The translations under genes and the position numbers were made by a program. The notes under the pieces are model-generated. The model ran no database searches. It was not told the DNA's origin and was given only the letters and a program-made list of their open reading frames with translations. A stretch of DNA of 64,000 nt from Acidobacteriota bacterium (GTDB taxonomy: Bacteria; Acidobacteriota; Thermoanaerobaculia; UBA5066). Within the stretch, counting starts at the first letter, position 1. Each line of letters opens with the position of its first letter. The stretch spans positions 62,001 to 126,000 of the forward strand of contig JAKOVQ010000016.1 in NCBI GenBank assembly GCA_029781975.1. Reading direction: 5' to 3'. This document shows, piece after piece, positions 1 through 9,083 of the stretch.

Positions 1-2
1 CC

Positions 3-3000
3 ACGGGCGAGGCCGACAGCGCGGACCTCGAGTTCAGCGTCTCCCGCTCGCTCGGCACCTACCTCGGCGCCGGCCTCCTCAGGAGCCTCGACGGCGGCGA
101 GAGCTGGACGCGCGTCGACGTCGACCTGCCGCCCAACGCCGTCCTCTCGCGCGTCGTCCCCCACCCCACCGACCCGAGCCGCGTCCTCGTCGGCGTCTAC
201 ATCTGGCACGACGTGGAGGCGGGGAGGGCGCGCGTCGGCGGCGTCTACCTCTCGACCGACGGGGGCGTCCACTTCTCCCGGACCCTCAACCACGCCGTGA
301 GCGACCTCGTCCAGGACCCGAACGCCGCCGGCACGGTCTGGGCGGGGATCGGAGTCACCGGCGGCTGCACCTCGTGCACCCTGAAGTCCGGGGTCTACGT
401 CTCGACCGACTTCGGCGCCACCTGGACGCCCTCGCTCACCGCGGACACCCCCGGCGCCACCTTCGCCGCCCAGACGGGGAACGTGAAGCTCGGCCTCTCG
501 CGGACGAACCCGCTGACCCTCTACGCCTCGATCGTCGACACCGGCGACAAGCACGACGGCGGAGGGATCTTCCGGTCGGCCGACGGCGGGGCCACGTGGG
601 TCAAGCGCGCCGTCCACGTCGGGATGTGCCCCTCGAGCGGGCTCAACCAGTGCTCGTACGACCACGTCATCCTGCCGAGCCCGACGAGCCCCGACACCGT
701 CTACTTCGGCTCGGTGGACCTCTACCGCTCCACCGACGGCGCGGCGTCGTGGAAGATGCTCACCAACGTCTACAGCGCCGGCGGCAGCGTCCACGTCGAC
801 CACCACGCGATGGCGATCCCCCCGTCGGCGCCCGACACCGTCTACTTCGCCAACGACGGCGGCCTCTACCGCTCGACGGACGGCGGCACGACGTTCGAGA
901 ACCTGAACGCGTCCCTCGGCCTGATCCAGTTCAACGGGATCGCCCTCCACCCGACGAACCCCGACCTCATGATGGGAGGGACCCAGGACAACGGGAACCT
1001 CCGGTACACCGGCTCGCCCCTCTGGGAAGACCGGACCGGGTCCGACGGCGGCTTCGACCTGATTCGCGCCGACGACCCGAGCCAGGTCCTCGCGGCGAAC
1101 TACTACGCCTACATGAACTTCTCGCAGGACGGCGGGATCGACTTCGCCGACGTGACGCCCTTCGGGAAGCTGATGACCCTTTCCGGCGACGCGAAGGAGC
1201 CGATGGGTTTCTACCCTCCCGCGATGGCCGCGCCGGCGGCTCCGGGCCTCGTCTTCCTCGGGACGCAGCGGCTCTGGGCGAACCCGACGTTCGGGAGGGA
1301 CCCCTCGCAGTGGGCCCCCCGCTCGGCGGCCGCGATCACGGCGACCCGCATCAGCGCCCTCGACGTCCTCGGGGACGGGAGCGGCCCCGCCTGGATCGGG
1401 AGCTCGTCCGGCGAGGTCTACTTCTCGACCGACGGCGGTGCGACCTTCACGAAGCGGAGCGACGGCCTCCCGGCCGCGTTCGTCAGCTCGATCCACGCGG
1501 TCACGCCCGACGGCCTGTCGGCCTACGCGACGTTCGCCGGCTACCTCGGGAGCCCGTCCCGCCACGTCTTCGTCACGACGGACGGCGGGGTGACCTGGAC
1601 GAACGTCACCTCGAACCTCCCCGACGTCCCCGTCAGCGCCCTGGCCGTCGCGCCGGCCGACCCGTCGACCCTCTTCGTCGCCACCGACGTCGGCGTCTTC
1701 CGCTCCGCCGACTCCGGGGCGAGCTGGACGTCGCTGAACGAGGGGCTGCCGAACACCACCGTCACCGCCCTCGCGTTCCACCCCGTCACGCGAGACCTCG
1801 TCGCCTCGACCTACGGGCGAGGCGCCTGGCGTCTCCCGTTCGCCGTCTGGAGCGTGCCGGTCGGCCCCGCGGCCGACTTCGCCTTCGCGCCGGCCGACCC
1901 GGCGCCGCGGCAGAGCGTCCTCTTCGAGGACCGGAGCACCGGAGGGGCCACGGCCTTCGCGTGGGACTTCGGCGACGCCACCCCCGCCTCCGCGGAGAGG
2001 AGCCCTCGCCACGCCTACGCCGCGGCCGGGACCTACCCGGTCCGGCTGACGATCACGGCGCCGGGGGGGAGCAGCACGAAGACGCGGAGCGTCACGGTCC
2101 GGGCCGGGGTCACGCAACCCGTCACCTTCCAGGTCCCCGTCGTCCTCGACGTCTTCGGCGCGGCGTCGACCCACTACACGTCGGACCTCGTCCTCGTGAA
2201 CCGAACGGCGGCCGACGTCCGCGCCTCGCTGGTCTACGTCCCGGCGCCGGGGACTCCCGGGGCCGGGGGGCCCCGCCTCCCCGAGCTCGTCCCGGCCGGG
2301 CAGGAGCTCCGCTTCGCCGACCTCCTCGACCACCTCCGGTCGAGCGGCTACGCGCTCCCGCCGAGCGGCCCCGCGCAGGTGGGGACCCTTCGCGTCACCT
2401 TCGAGGACGCCGCCGACGCGAGCCAGCTCTTCGCCGGGTCGCGGACGTCCACTCCCAACCCCAACGCCGCGGTCGGGGGGAGCTTCGGCCTCTTCGCCGC
2501 CGGGGCCCTCCCGTCCGAGGCCGTGGCCGGCTCGACCGCCGTCTTCGGCCTGAAGCAGGACGCGTCCGCCCGGTCGAACCTCGCGGTCGTCGACGTCCCG
2601 CCGTCCGATACCGAGGCGGGCTCCCCCGCCCGGCTCTCGATCCAGGTGATGGACGGCGCGACCGGCGCCGCCGCCGGGAGCCCCGTGGAGGTGACGCTGG
2701 CGCCCGCCGAGTGGCGGCAGCTCGACCAGCTCCTCGCGCCGTCCGGCGTGACGAACGGCTGGGTCCGGATCACGCGGACGGGAGGGACGAACCGGTTCCT
2801 CGCCTACGGCGTCGTGAACGACGGCTCCGGGGCGGGGAAGGGGACCTCCGACGGCAGCTACGTCCCGGCCGGCTCGCCGGACGGGCTCGTCCCGATCGTC
2901 CTCCGCGTCAGCGCGGGGGGGACGCTCTACACGACGCAGCTCGCCCTCGCGAACCCGACCGCGGCCGCGGTCATCGCGCAGGTCACCTACACCCCGGCCC

Positions 3001-3620
3001 CCGCCTTCGGCGGCGGCCCCGCCGTCACGGCGTCCGTCCCGCTCGCCGCAGGCCGGCAGCTCGTGGTCCCCGACGTCATCCTCTGGCTACGCGACACGCT
3101 CGGCCTCCCGCTCCCCGCAGGGGACGGCAACCAGGCCGGGACCCTCCTCGTGACCGGGGCCGTGGCGGTGGCGCGGACGACGAGCCCGAACCCGGACGCC
3201 TCGGTGGGCGGCTCGTTCGGCCTCGCCTACGGAGCGGTCCCGGCGGCGGCCCGGGCCCGCTCGGAGGCGTGGGTCTACGGCCTCGTCCAGGACGGGGCGA
3301 CCCGCTCGAACCTCGCCGTCGCCGACGCCCGGGTGGGGAGCGCCACCGCGCAGAGCTACCGGATCGACGTCTTCGACGCCGGCGCCGGGGCGGGCGATGG
3401 CGCGACTCCTGCATGGAGCACGACGATCTCCCTGAAGGGGGGAGAGTGGTACCAGGAGAGCGGCATCCTCTCGACCGCGGGGCTGACGCGGGGCTACGCG
3501 AGGGTCCGCGCCGAGTCGGGGAGCTCCGACTTCGTCGCGTACGGCGTCCTCAACGACGGGGCCGGTCCCGGGGAGAGGACGTCGGACGGAAGCTACGTCC
3601 CGATGAGCGGGGTGCGGTGA
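3..3620 (+). CDS. Secreted Asp-box beta-propeller/PKD protein, 5' end outside window
   Basis: The reading frame is open from the window edge, so the N-terminus and any signal peptide are missing. From about nt 90 to 1740 it carries at least eight Asp-box motifs of the form S/T-x-D-x-G-x-x-W/F (STDGGVHFS, STDFGATWT, TTDGGVTWT, SADSGASWT), typical of sortilin/BNR propellers found in exported glycan-binding or surface proteins. A PKD-type domain follows at nt 1860-2105 (WDFGD motif and the HAYAAAGTYPVRLTIT strand). The C-terminus is two tandem ~240-residue modules (about nt 2128-2874 and 2887-3617). They share the openings VPVVLDV/VPIVLRV and the endings TSDGSYVP. No catalytic residues were recognised; the role is probably extracellular binding or adhesion. 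An internal GTG at 213 is an artificial start. Confidence 0.85.
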   Translation, partial: TGEADSADLEFSVSRSLGTYLGAGLLRSLDGGESWTRVDVDLPPNAVLSRVVPHPTDPSRVLVGVYIWHDVEAGRARVGGVYLSTDGGVHFSRTLNHAVSDLVQDPNAAGTVWAGIGVTGGCTSCTLKSGVYVSTDFGATWTPSLTADTPGATFAAQTGNVKLGLSRTNPLTLYASIVDTGDKHDGGGIFRSADGGATWVKRAVHVGMCPSSGLNQCSYDHVILPSPTSPDTVYFGSVDLYRSTDGAASWKMLTNVYSAGGSVHVDHHAMAIPPSAPDTVYFANDGGLYRSTDGGTTFENLNASLGLIQFNGIALHPTNPDLMMGGTQDNGNLRYTGSPLWEDRTGSDGGFDLIRADDPSQVLAANYYAYMNFSQDGGIDFADVTPFGKLMTLSGDAKEPMGFYPPAMAAPAAPGLVFLGTQRLWANPTFGRDPSQWAPRSAAAITATRISALDVLGDGSGPAWIGSSSGEVYFSTDGGATFTKRSDGLPAAFVSSIHAVTPDGLSAYATFAGYLGSPSRHVFVTTDGGVTWTNVTSNLPDVPVSALAVAPADPSTLFVATDVGVFRSADSGASWTSLNEGLPNTTVTALAFHPVTRDLVASTYGRGAWRLPFAVWSVPVGPAADFAFAPADPAPRQSVLFEDRSTGGATAFAWDFGDATPASAERSPRHAYAAAGTYPVRLTITAPGGSSTKTRSVTVRAGVTQPVTFQVPVVLDVFGAASTHYTSDLVLVNRTAADVRASLVYVPAPGTPGAGGPRLPELVPAGQELRFADLLDHLRSSGYALPPSGPAQVGTLRVTFEDAADASQLFAGSRTSTPNPNAAVGGSFGLFAAGALPSEAVAGSTAVFGLKQDASARSNLAVVDVPPSDTEAGSPARLSIQVMDGATGAAAGSPVEVTLAPAEWRQLDQLLAPSGVTNGWVRITRTGGTNRFLAYGVVNDGSGAGKGTSDGSYVPAGSPDGLVPIVLRVSAGGTLYTTQLALANPTAAAVIAQVTYTPAPAFGGGPAVTASVPLAAGRQLVVPDVILWLRDTLGLPLPAGDGNQAGTLLVTGAVAVARTTSPNPDASVGGSFGLAYGAVPAAARARSEAWVYGLVQDGATRSNLAVADARVGSATAQSYRIDVFDAGAGAGDGATPAWSTTISLKGGEWYQESGILSTAGLTRGYARVRAESGSSDFVAYGVLNDGAGPGERTSDGSYVPMSGVR

Positions 3621-3677
3621 GAAGCGCCCCGGGAGACTAGAATCCCAAGGGCGGGAACCCCCGCCGGAGGACTCGAG

Positions 3678-4619
3678 ATGCGGATTCGGACGAGACACGC
3701 CTGCGCGCTCGCGCTCGGAGCGGCGCTCCTCCTCGGAGGGACTCTCTTCGCCGGCCAGCAGGGCCGGATCGTGGGAACGGTCACCGACGGCAAGGGAGCC
3801 CCGATCCCCGGGGTCGCCATCACCATCACGACGCCGTCGATCACCAACTTCAAGCTCTCCCTGACGACCGACGAGAAGGGGAAGTACGGGACGATCCTCA
3901 ACGACGCCACCCTCATCTACAACTACAAGTTCGAGAAGCCCGGGTTCATCCCGCAGCAGCAGCAGAAGAAGGTCCCGATCGGCCAGACCGAGACGCTCGA
4001 CGTCCAGCTCCTGACGCAGGAGCAGGCGATCGAGAAGGGGGTCGTCAAGCAGGTCGTCGACCCGTACACCGAGGCCTACAACGGCGCGGTCGACAAGTTC
4101 CAGGCGGGCGACCTCGACGGCGCCCTCGAGCTGGCGCACAAGGCGACCGAGCTCGGCCCGGACAAGGTCGGCGCGTGGGACATGGCGACGAAGGTCGCCT
4201 TCGCCAAGAAGGACTGGGACCACACCGTCGAGTTCGGCGAGAAGGCCCTCGCGCTCGAGGCCGACCTGCCGGACCTCTACGCCCCCCTCGCCGAGGCTTA
4301 CCGGCAGAAGGGCGACAAGGCGAAGGCCGCCGAGTACGACAAGAAGTTCACCGCGGCCAACCCCGACAACCCGCAGGTCCTCTACAACCAGGCGGTCGAC
4401 TCCTACAACAAGGGGGACTTCAAGGCGTCCGAAGCGACGCTCCGCAAGGTCGTGGAGCTCAAGCCCGACTACGCGATGGCCCACTTCCTCCTGGGGATGT
4501 CGTGCGTCAACACGAACAAGATCCCCGACATGAAGAAGCACCTGAACGAGTATCTCCGCCTCGAGCCCAAGGGGAAGGAGGCCGCGACGGCCAAGGAGAT
4601 GCTCGACGCCTTCAAGTGA
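3678..4619 (+). CDS. Exported carboxypeptidase-regulatory-like/TPR protein
   Basis: 313 residues. The start is supported by GGAGG eight to twelve bases upstream. The N-terminus has a basic stretch and hydrophobic core (ALALGAALLLGGTLFAG), which reads as a Sec signal peptide ending near residue 28. Residues ~30-115 form a carboxypeptidase-D regulatory-like (transthyretin-type) beta-sandwich, with the GRIVGTVTDGKGAPIPGV signature usual in these domains. The rest (~125-310) is helical, with several TPR-like units (for example PQVLYNQAVDSYNKGDF). Such proteins are common in the envelope of Acidobacteriota and are thought to bind protein or glycan partners; no enzymatic function is suggested. A TAGAAT hexamer at about 3639 could be its -10 box, giving a leadered mRNA. 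Confidence 0.85.
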   Translation: MRIRTRHACALALGAALLLGGTLFAGQQGRIVGTVTDGKGAPIPGVAITITTPSITNFKLSLTTDEKGKYGTILNDATLIYNYKFEKPGFIPQQQQKKVPIGQTETLDVQLLTQEQAIEKGVVKQVVDPYTEAYNGAVDKFQAGDLDGALELAHKATELGPDKVGAWDMATKVAFAKKDWDHTVEFGEKALALEADLPDLYAPLAEAYRQKGDKAKAAEYDKKFTAANPDNPQVLYNQAVDSYNKGDFKASEATLRKVVELKPDYAMAHFLLGMSCVNTNKIPDMKKHLNEYLRLEPKGKEAATAKEMLDAFK

Positions 4620-4689
4620 GGGCCCGGGGGAGCCGCGCGGCCGCCCGCCGGACGCGCCTCCCCCCGCGCCCCGCTCCCGCGGAGCAGAC

Positions 4690-5304
4690 ATGCATCCCTT
4701 CGTGATCGGCGTGGCCGGCGGGACCGGCTCGGGCAAGACGACCGTCGTCAACGCGATCCGCCGCCGGGTCGGCGAGGAGAGGATCACCGTCGTCTCCCAC
4801 GACTGGTACTACCGCGACTGGGTCGACCTGCCCCAGGACGCCCTCGCCCTCAAGAACTTCGACCACCCCGACTCGCTCGAGACCGACCTCCTCGTGAGGC
4901 ACGTGCGGGCGCTGAAGGACGGGGCCGCCGTGGAGGCCCCCGTCTACGACTTCAAGACGCACCGCCGGGCGCGGGAGACGCAGCGGGTCGAGCCGAAGAA
5001 GGCCGTCATCGTCGACGGGATCCTGATCTTCGCCGAGCCCGAGCTCCGGAAGCTGTTCGACATCCGGATCTTCGTCGACACGGACGCCGACGTCCGCCTG
5101 ATCCGCCGGGTCAAGCGCGACATCGCCGAGCGGGGCCGGACGGTCGAGAGCGTCTTCCAGCAGTACGAGTCGACCGTCCGCCCGATGCACCTGGAGTTCG
5201 TCGAGCCGTCGAAGCGGTGGGCCGACCTCATCGTCCCCGAGGGGGGCGAGAACCAGGTCGCCCTCGAGTTCCTCTTCGCCCGGCTCGAGCAGCTCCTCCG
5301 GTAG
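4690..5304 (+). CDS. udk: Uridine kinase
   Basis: 204 residues, matching the compact size of the uridine/cytidine kinase family. It phosphorylates uridine or cytidine with ATP or GTP in pyrimidine salvage, in the cytosol. The P-loop AGGTGSGKTT is at residues 9-18. The following SHDWYYRDW and the YDFKTHRR segment match the conserved nucleoside-binding strand and lid of Udk, and VDGILIFAEPELR carries the family's DGI..F motif. The ATG lies 70 bases after the preceding gene. A 9-bp GC-rich inverted repeat follows the stop. Phosphoribulokinase is related, but the length and motifs favour Udk. Confidence 0.9.
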   Translation: MHPFVIGVAGGTGSGKTTVVNAIRRRVGEERITVVSHDWYYRDWVDLPQDALALKNFDHPDSLETDLLVRHVRALKDGAAVEAPVYDFKTHRRARETQRVEPKKAVIVDGILIFAEPELRKLFDIRIFVDTDADVRLIRRVKRDIAERGRTVESVFQQYESTVRPMHLEFVEPSKRWADLIVPEGGENQVALEFLFARLEQLLR

Positions 5305-5334
5305 CCGCCGGCCCCGCGCCGCGGCGCCGGCGGC
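5304..5334 (+). terminator. GC-rich hairpin after udk
   Basis: GCCGCCGGC at 5304-5312 pairs perfectly with GCCGGCGGC at 5326-5334 across a 13-base loop. No T-run follows, so it may be an mRNA 3' stabiliser or a weak terminator rather than a classical intrinsic terminator. Confidence 0.35.
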
Positions 5335-5390
5335 GAACCGACGGATAATCCGCGCACGGCCCCGGCACGGCGGACAGGAAGGAGGCCGTC

Positions 5391-6572
5391 ATGACGATCT
5401 CCATTCGCATGGTCTCCGGCTCCCTGGCCGGACGGGAGTTCTCCTTCGAGAAGGAGCTCGTCCGGGTCGGGGACTCCGCGACCGCCGACGTGATCCTCGA
5501 TCCGACGCAGCCGGACAACGGCGGCGCCCGGGGGCGCGTGATCGAGGTCTCGAGGGAGGGGGCCGGGTACCGGGTCCGTTCGGTCGGCGACCGCGAGCTC
5601 TCGGCGCAGGGCCAGGCTCCCATCGACCGTCTCGTGATGGCGGGGAGCGAGGTCCGCTTCGGCGCCTGGGGTCCGATCTTCACCGTCGGCCCCGCCGTCC
5701 CGGCGGCCTCCGCGACGGCGCCGGCCCCCGTCCTCGGCGACACGACGGCCTCGGTGACGGCCGTCTCTCCGCCGACCCTGACCATGGGGGCGCCGTGGGA
5801 GGAGCTCGACGCCCGCCCCGCCGACGACAGCCAGGCGCGCCGCCCGCGCGACGTGAGGGAGCTGGCGGGCAAGCCGGGCGAGAAGCCGGTGGGCGAGAAG
5901 ACGGTCTACCGGATGATCGAGGACGCCCTCGGGAGGGCGCGCGGCACCGCCGAGGCCGGGTTCGTCCAGAAGTCGACCGTCTTCGTCCGCGAGCTCGTCT
6001 CCGACACCATCAGGAGCTCCACGCGCTCCCTGAAGATCGGCCTCGCCCTCACCGGCGCGGCCCTCGTCGTCCTCGCGGCGGCCCTCGCCTACAACGTCTG
6101 GGCGACGCGGCGGACGGTGGTGGCGGTCACGAAGGCCGCGGACGAAGGGGTCGCCAGCGTCCGGCAGGAGATGGGGACCCGGCTCGGCGAGATGAAGAGC
6201 GAGCGCGACGCGCTGGCGGCCGAGGCGGACGACCTGGGGAAGAAGATCGGCGCCCTCGAGCAGAGCGCCGACGCCAGCCAGGCCGCCGTCGACGAGCTGA
6301 AGGGGCGCCTGCGCGACGCCGAGGCGCGCCGCAAGGAGCTGGAGGCGCGCCTCGCGCGCTCCCTCGCCGCGCTCGAGGCCGACCGGAACGCGCTCGGCCA
6401 GGAGCTCGAGCGGCTCAAGCGCGAGCAGGCCGCCGACCGGCAGCGGCAGGCGGCCGAGCTGGAGCGGCTCCGGCGCGAGCAGGCCGCCGCGGGCGCGGCG
6501 GCTCCCGCCCCCTCCGCGCCGGCCCCCGAGCCGGTCCAGGCGACGCCGGCCCCGGCTCCGCCGCCGCGATGA
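5391..6572 (+). CDS. FHA-like domain membrane protein with long coiled coil
   Basis: 393 residues with a clear GGAAGGAGG ribosome-binding site. Residues ~1-105 resemble a forkhead-associated fold (GREFSFEKELVRVGDSATADV and later AGSEVRFGAWGPIFTVG). The canonical SxxH is not evident, so phosphothreonine binding is uncertain. Residues ~110-205 are a Pro/Ala-rich linker and helical region. A single transmembrane helix lies at ~208-228 (IGLALTGAALVVLAAALAY). From ~235 to 375 there is a long heptad-like coiled coil rich in Glu, Arg and Leu, then a Pro/Ala tail. It overlaps the downstream kinase gene by ATGA, so the two products are probably made together and interact. I infer that it is a membrane-anchored scaffold or substrate of that kinase. 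Confidence 0.75.
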   Translation: MTISIRMVSGSLAGREFSFEKELVRVGDSATADVILDPTQPDNGGARGRVIEVSREGAGYRVRSVGDRELSAQGQAPIDRLVMAGSEVRFGAWGPIFTVGPAVPAASATAPAPVLGDTTASVTAVSPPTLTMGAPWEELDARPADDSQARRPRDVRELAGKPGEKPVGEKTVYRMIEDALGRARGTAEAGFVQKSTVFVRELVSDTIRSSTRSLKIGLALTGAALVVLAAALAYNVWATRRTVVAVTKAADEGVASVRQEMGTRLGEMKSERDALAAEADDLGKKIGALEQSADASQAAVDELKGRLRDAEARRKELEARLARSLAALEADRNALGQELERLKREQAADRQRQAAELERLRREQAAAGAAAPAPSAPAPEPVQATPAPAPPPR

Positions 6573-7747
6573 GCCGGGCGCTCCCGCGGCACCTCATCCC
6601 GGGGTTCGACATCATGGAGCGCCTCGGGAGGGGGGGCGCCGCGGGAGTCTTCCGCGCCTACCGCGAGGTCGACGGCCTGGAGGTCGCCCTCAAGGTGATG
6701 AACATCGGGGCGCTCGACCCGGAGTTCCGGCCGGAGGAGCGGTTCCGCCGGGAGTCCGAGATGCTCTGGCGGGTCAGCCACCCCGTCCTCCCGGTGATGT
6801 ACGGCTACGGCGTCACCGACCACCAGTACGCCTGGCTCGCCCTCGAGCTCGTCCACGGCGAGCCGCTCGGGAGCTTCGCCGAGCACCCGGCGATCGAGCT
6901 GATCCACATCTTCATCCGGCTCTCCGAGGCGCTCGCCGAGGTGGCGCAGGAGGGGATCGTCCACCGGGACGTCTCCCCCGACAACATCCTCGTCACCGAG
7001 CGGTTCCGGAGGCTCGCCCCGAAGCTGATCGACTTCGGCGTCGCCAAGGACCTCTTCGCCTCGGCCGCCGGCGGTGGGCTGACGCAGAGCGGGTCGTTCC
7101 TCGGGAAGTTCGCCTACGCCTCGCCCGAGCAGATCGTCGGCCTCCCGCCGGGACAGACTCTCGACTTCCGCTCGGACGTCTACTCGCTCGGGATCACGAT
7201 GTACGAGCTCCTCTCGGGGAGGAAGGCGGTCCAGGGGGAGGGGATGGCGGCGATCGTCGACGCGCACGTCAAGGGGAACATCCCTCCCCTCGTCCTGGCC
7301 CCCGAACGGGGAGGGCCGGCGCCCCGCCTCTCCGCCCTCGTCTCGCGGATGACCGCGCGCCACCGCGAGGAGCGCCCCGCATCGTGGGAGGAGGTGATCG
7401 CCGAGCTCTGGATGTGCCGCGCCGAGCTCGCGCCCCTCTCCGAGACCCTCGCCCGCAAGGGGCTGCCGCGGCGGGCGGCGGAGACCCCACCCTCCCCGAA
7501 GGACCACGGGCCCCAGGCGGAGGCCCGGGAGTCGGCCCCGCCGGCGCCCGTTCCCGCCGCGGCTCTGTCCGGCGGCGCGGGCCCCGGGGTCGACCTGATC
7601 CGGCGGGAGGTGGTCCTCGGGCGCGCCGTCCTCGCCTTCGGCGTCATCGCCTTCCTCGCCTCGCTCGCCTTCGCGGTCCACGTGGTCGTCCGGGCGCCCC
7701 GGCCCGCCCCGCCCCCGACGCCTCTCCCCGCGGCCGCACCGCGCTGA
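6569..7747 (+). CDS. Ser/Thr protein kinase with C-terminal membrane anchor
   Basis: 392 residues. ATG 6569 overlaps the stop of the FHA-like gene (ATGA), indicating translational coupling. Kinase landmarks are in order: glycine loop LGRGGAAGVF (residues 19-28), catalytic lysine in VALKVM (~42), HRDVSPDN catalytic loop, DFGVAK metal site, ASPEQI in the activation segment and a DVYSLGITMYELLSG helix. After the kinase fold (~13-280) comes a Pro/Ala-rich linker, one hydrophobic helix (AVLAFGVIAFLASLAFAVHVVV) and a short proline-rich tail. Unlike the four other kinases in the window it has no propeller or TPR domain. All residues needed for catalysis are present. The probable partner is the FHA-like protein upstream. 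Confidence 0.88.
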   Translation: MSRALPRHLIPGFDIMERLGRGGAAGVFRAYREVDGLEVALKVMNIGALDPEFRPEERFRRESEMLWRVSHPVLPVMYGYGVTDHQYAWLALELVHGEPLGSFAEHPAIELIHIFIRLSEALAEVAQEGIVHRDVSPDNILVTERFRRLAPKLIDFGVAKDLFASAAGGGLTQSGSFLGKFAYASPEQIVGLPPGQTLDFRSDVYSLGITMYELLSGRKAVQGEGMAAIVDAHVKGNIPPLVLAPERGGPAPRLSALVSRMTARHREERPASWEEVIAELWMCRAELAPLSETLARKGLPRRAAETPPSPKDHGPQAEARESAPPAPVPAAALSGGAGPGVDLIRREVVLGRAVLAFGVIAFLASLAFAVHVVVRAPRPAPPPTPLPAAAPR

Positions 7748-7788
7748 GCGGCGAGTCGGGAGGGCCCCGGACCTGCCCCGGGCGGCCT

Positions 7789-9015
7789 TCAGCGCATCTG
7801 GGCCGCCAGGTCGTCCGGGTGCGCCGACCTCAGGCGCGCCTCGGCCTCGGTGACGAGCCCCTTCTTCACCAGGCCGGCGAGCGACTCCTCCATCGTCACC
7901 ATCCCCAGCCGGCGCCCCAGCGTCAGCTCGGAGAGGAGCTGGTGGAGCGTGCCGCGGCGGATGTGCGACCGGATCGAGTCGTTCGCGAGGAGCACCTCCA
8001 CGGCGACGACCCGGCCTGCGCCGTCCTTCCGCGGGACGAGCTGCTGGCAGACGACCGCCGAGAGGGCGAGCGAGAGCTGCTGTCGCACCTGCCCCTGCTG
8101 CTCGGCGGGGAAGACGTCGACGATCCGGTGGACCGTCTGCGGGACGTCGTTCGTGTGGAGCGTCGTCAGGACGAGGTGCCCCGTCTCGGCGGCCGTCAGG
8201 GCCGTCCGGATCGTCTCGAGGTCGCGGACCTCGCCCACCAGGATCACGTCGGGGTCCTGGCGCAGCGCCGAGACGAGCGCCGCCTGGAAGCTCGGCGCGT
8301 CCGACCCGACCTCCACCTGCTCCACGAGCGACGTGCCGTGCCCGTGCTCGTACTCGACCGGGTCCTCGATCGTGACGATGTGGCGCCGCTCGGTCCGGTT
8401 GATCCGGTCGACGAGGGCCGCGAGCGTCGTCGTCTTGCCCGAGCCGGTGGCGCCGGTGACGAGGACGAGCCCGCGCGAGGCGCGCGTCAGGTCGTAGAGC
8501 GCCTCGGGCAGGCCGAGGTCGGCGAGGGTCGGGATCTTCCGCGGCAGGACGCGGATCGCCGCAGCCGCCCCCCGGCGGCTCCTATGGAGGTTGACCCGGA
8601 AGCGGCCGAGGGCGCCGGTCTTCAGCGAGAGGTCGACCGTCCCCTGCTCCTGGTAGCGCCGCCGCCGCTCGGAGGAGAGGGTGGGGGCGAGGAGGTCGAA
8701 GGCCTCGGCCGGGCCGAGCGGCTCGGCGCCCGAGAGGACCGGCTCGAGCTTGCCGTGGAGCCTCAGGGAGGGGGGAGCGCCGGGGACGAGGAGGAGGTCG
8801 GTCCCCCCGCGGCGGACCGTCTCGCCGAGGAGGGTGGCGAGGCGCGCCGGGACGTCGGCCTCGGCCGGCGCGGCGCTCTCGGAGACCGGGGCCAGGGCCG
8901 CCGGGTCCTCGCCGCGCACGACCTCCAGGCTCGGGACCTCGGGCTCCTCCGGGGCTCCGCCCCGGGCCTGGGCGTTGAGCGAGCGGATCAGCCGGTTCAG
9001 GTCGTCCGTTTCCAC
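7789..9015 (-). CDS. pilT: PilT-like twitching-motility ATPase
   Basis: 408 residues, GTG start. It belongs to the type II/IV secretion ATPase superfamily; PilT proteins drive type IV pilus retraction as cytoplasmic hexamers. Visible features are Walker [11 protein letters not shown] (~residue 190), the Asp box [10 protein letters not shown], Walker B-region [12 protein letters not shown] and the His box [11 protein letters not shown]. The last ~60 residues continue as in PilT proper. An extra ~60-residue N-terminal extension rich in Glu, Pro and Ala precedes the PAS-like N domain. Length and motifs favour PilT/PilU over PilB. No other pilus gene is in the window. It is divergent from tyrS, with a TACACT hexamer six bases before the GTG and no Shine-Dalgarno, so a leaderless mRNA is likely. 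Confidence 0.85.
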   Translation of the reverse strand: METDDLNRLIRSLNAQARGGAPEEPEVPSLEVVRGEDPAALAPVSESAAPAEADVPARLATLLGETVRRGGTDLLLVPGAPPSLRLHGKLEPVLSGAEPLGPAEAFDLLAPTLSSERRRRYQEQGTVDLSLKTGALGRFRVNLHRSRRGAAAAIRVLPRKIPTLADLGLPEALYDLTRASRGLVLVTGATGSGKTTTLAALVDRINRTERRHIVTIEDPVEYEHGHGTSLVEQVEVGSDAPSFQAALVSALRQDPDVILVGEVRDLETIRTALTAAETGHLVLTTLHTNDVPQTVHRIVDVFPAEQQGQVRQQLSLALSAVVCQQLVPRKDGAGRVVAVEVLLANDSIRSHIRRGTLHQLLSELTLGRRLGMVTMEESLAGLVKKGLVTEAEARLRSAHPDDLAAQMR

Positions 9016-9021
9016 GCCGGG

Positions 9022-9027
9022 AGTGTA
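9022..9027 (-). promoter_or_regulatory. -10-like TACACT for pilT gene
   Basis: Read on the minus strand, TACACT ends six bases before the GTG at 9015. That places the predicted transcription start at or within a base or two of the start codon. Confidence 0.5.
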
Positions 9028-9069
9028 CGGATGCCGGAGGTCCGGCGTCTCCCCCCGCAGGGCCTCCGC

Positions 9070-9075
9070 TACACT
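9070..9075 (+). promoter_or_regulatory. -10-like TACACT for tyrS
   Basis: TACACT ends eight bases before the tyrS GTG; the intervening bases are C-rich with no Shine-Dalgarno. The same hexamer occurs in the divergent pilT promoter 43 bases away, so the 68-base intergenic region holds back-to-back promoters. Confidence 0.5.
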
Positions 9076-9083
9076 CCGCCCCC

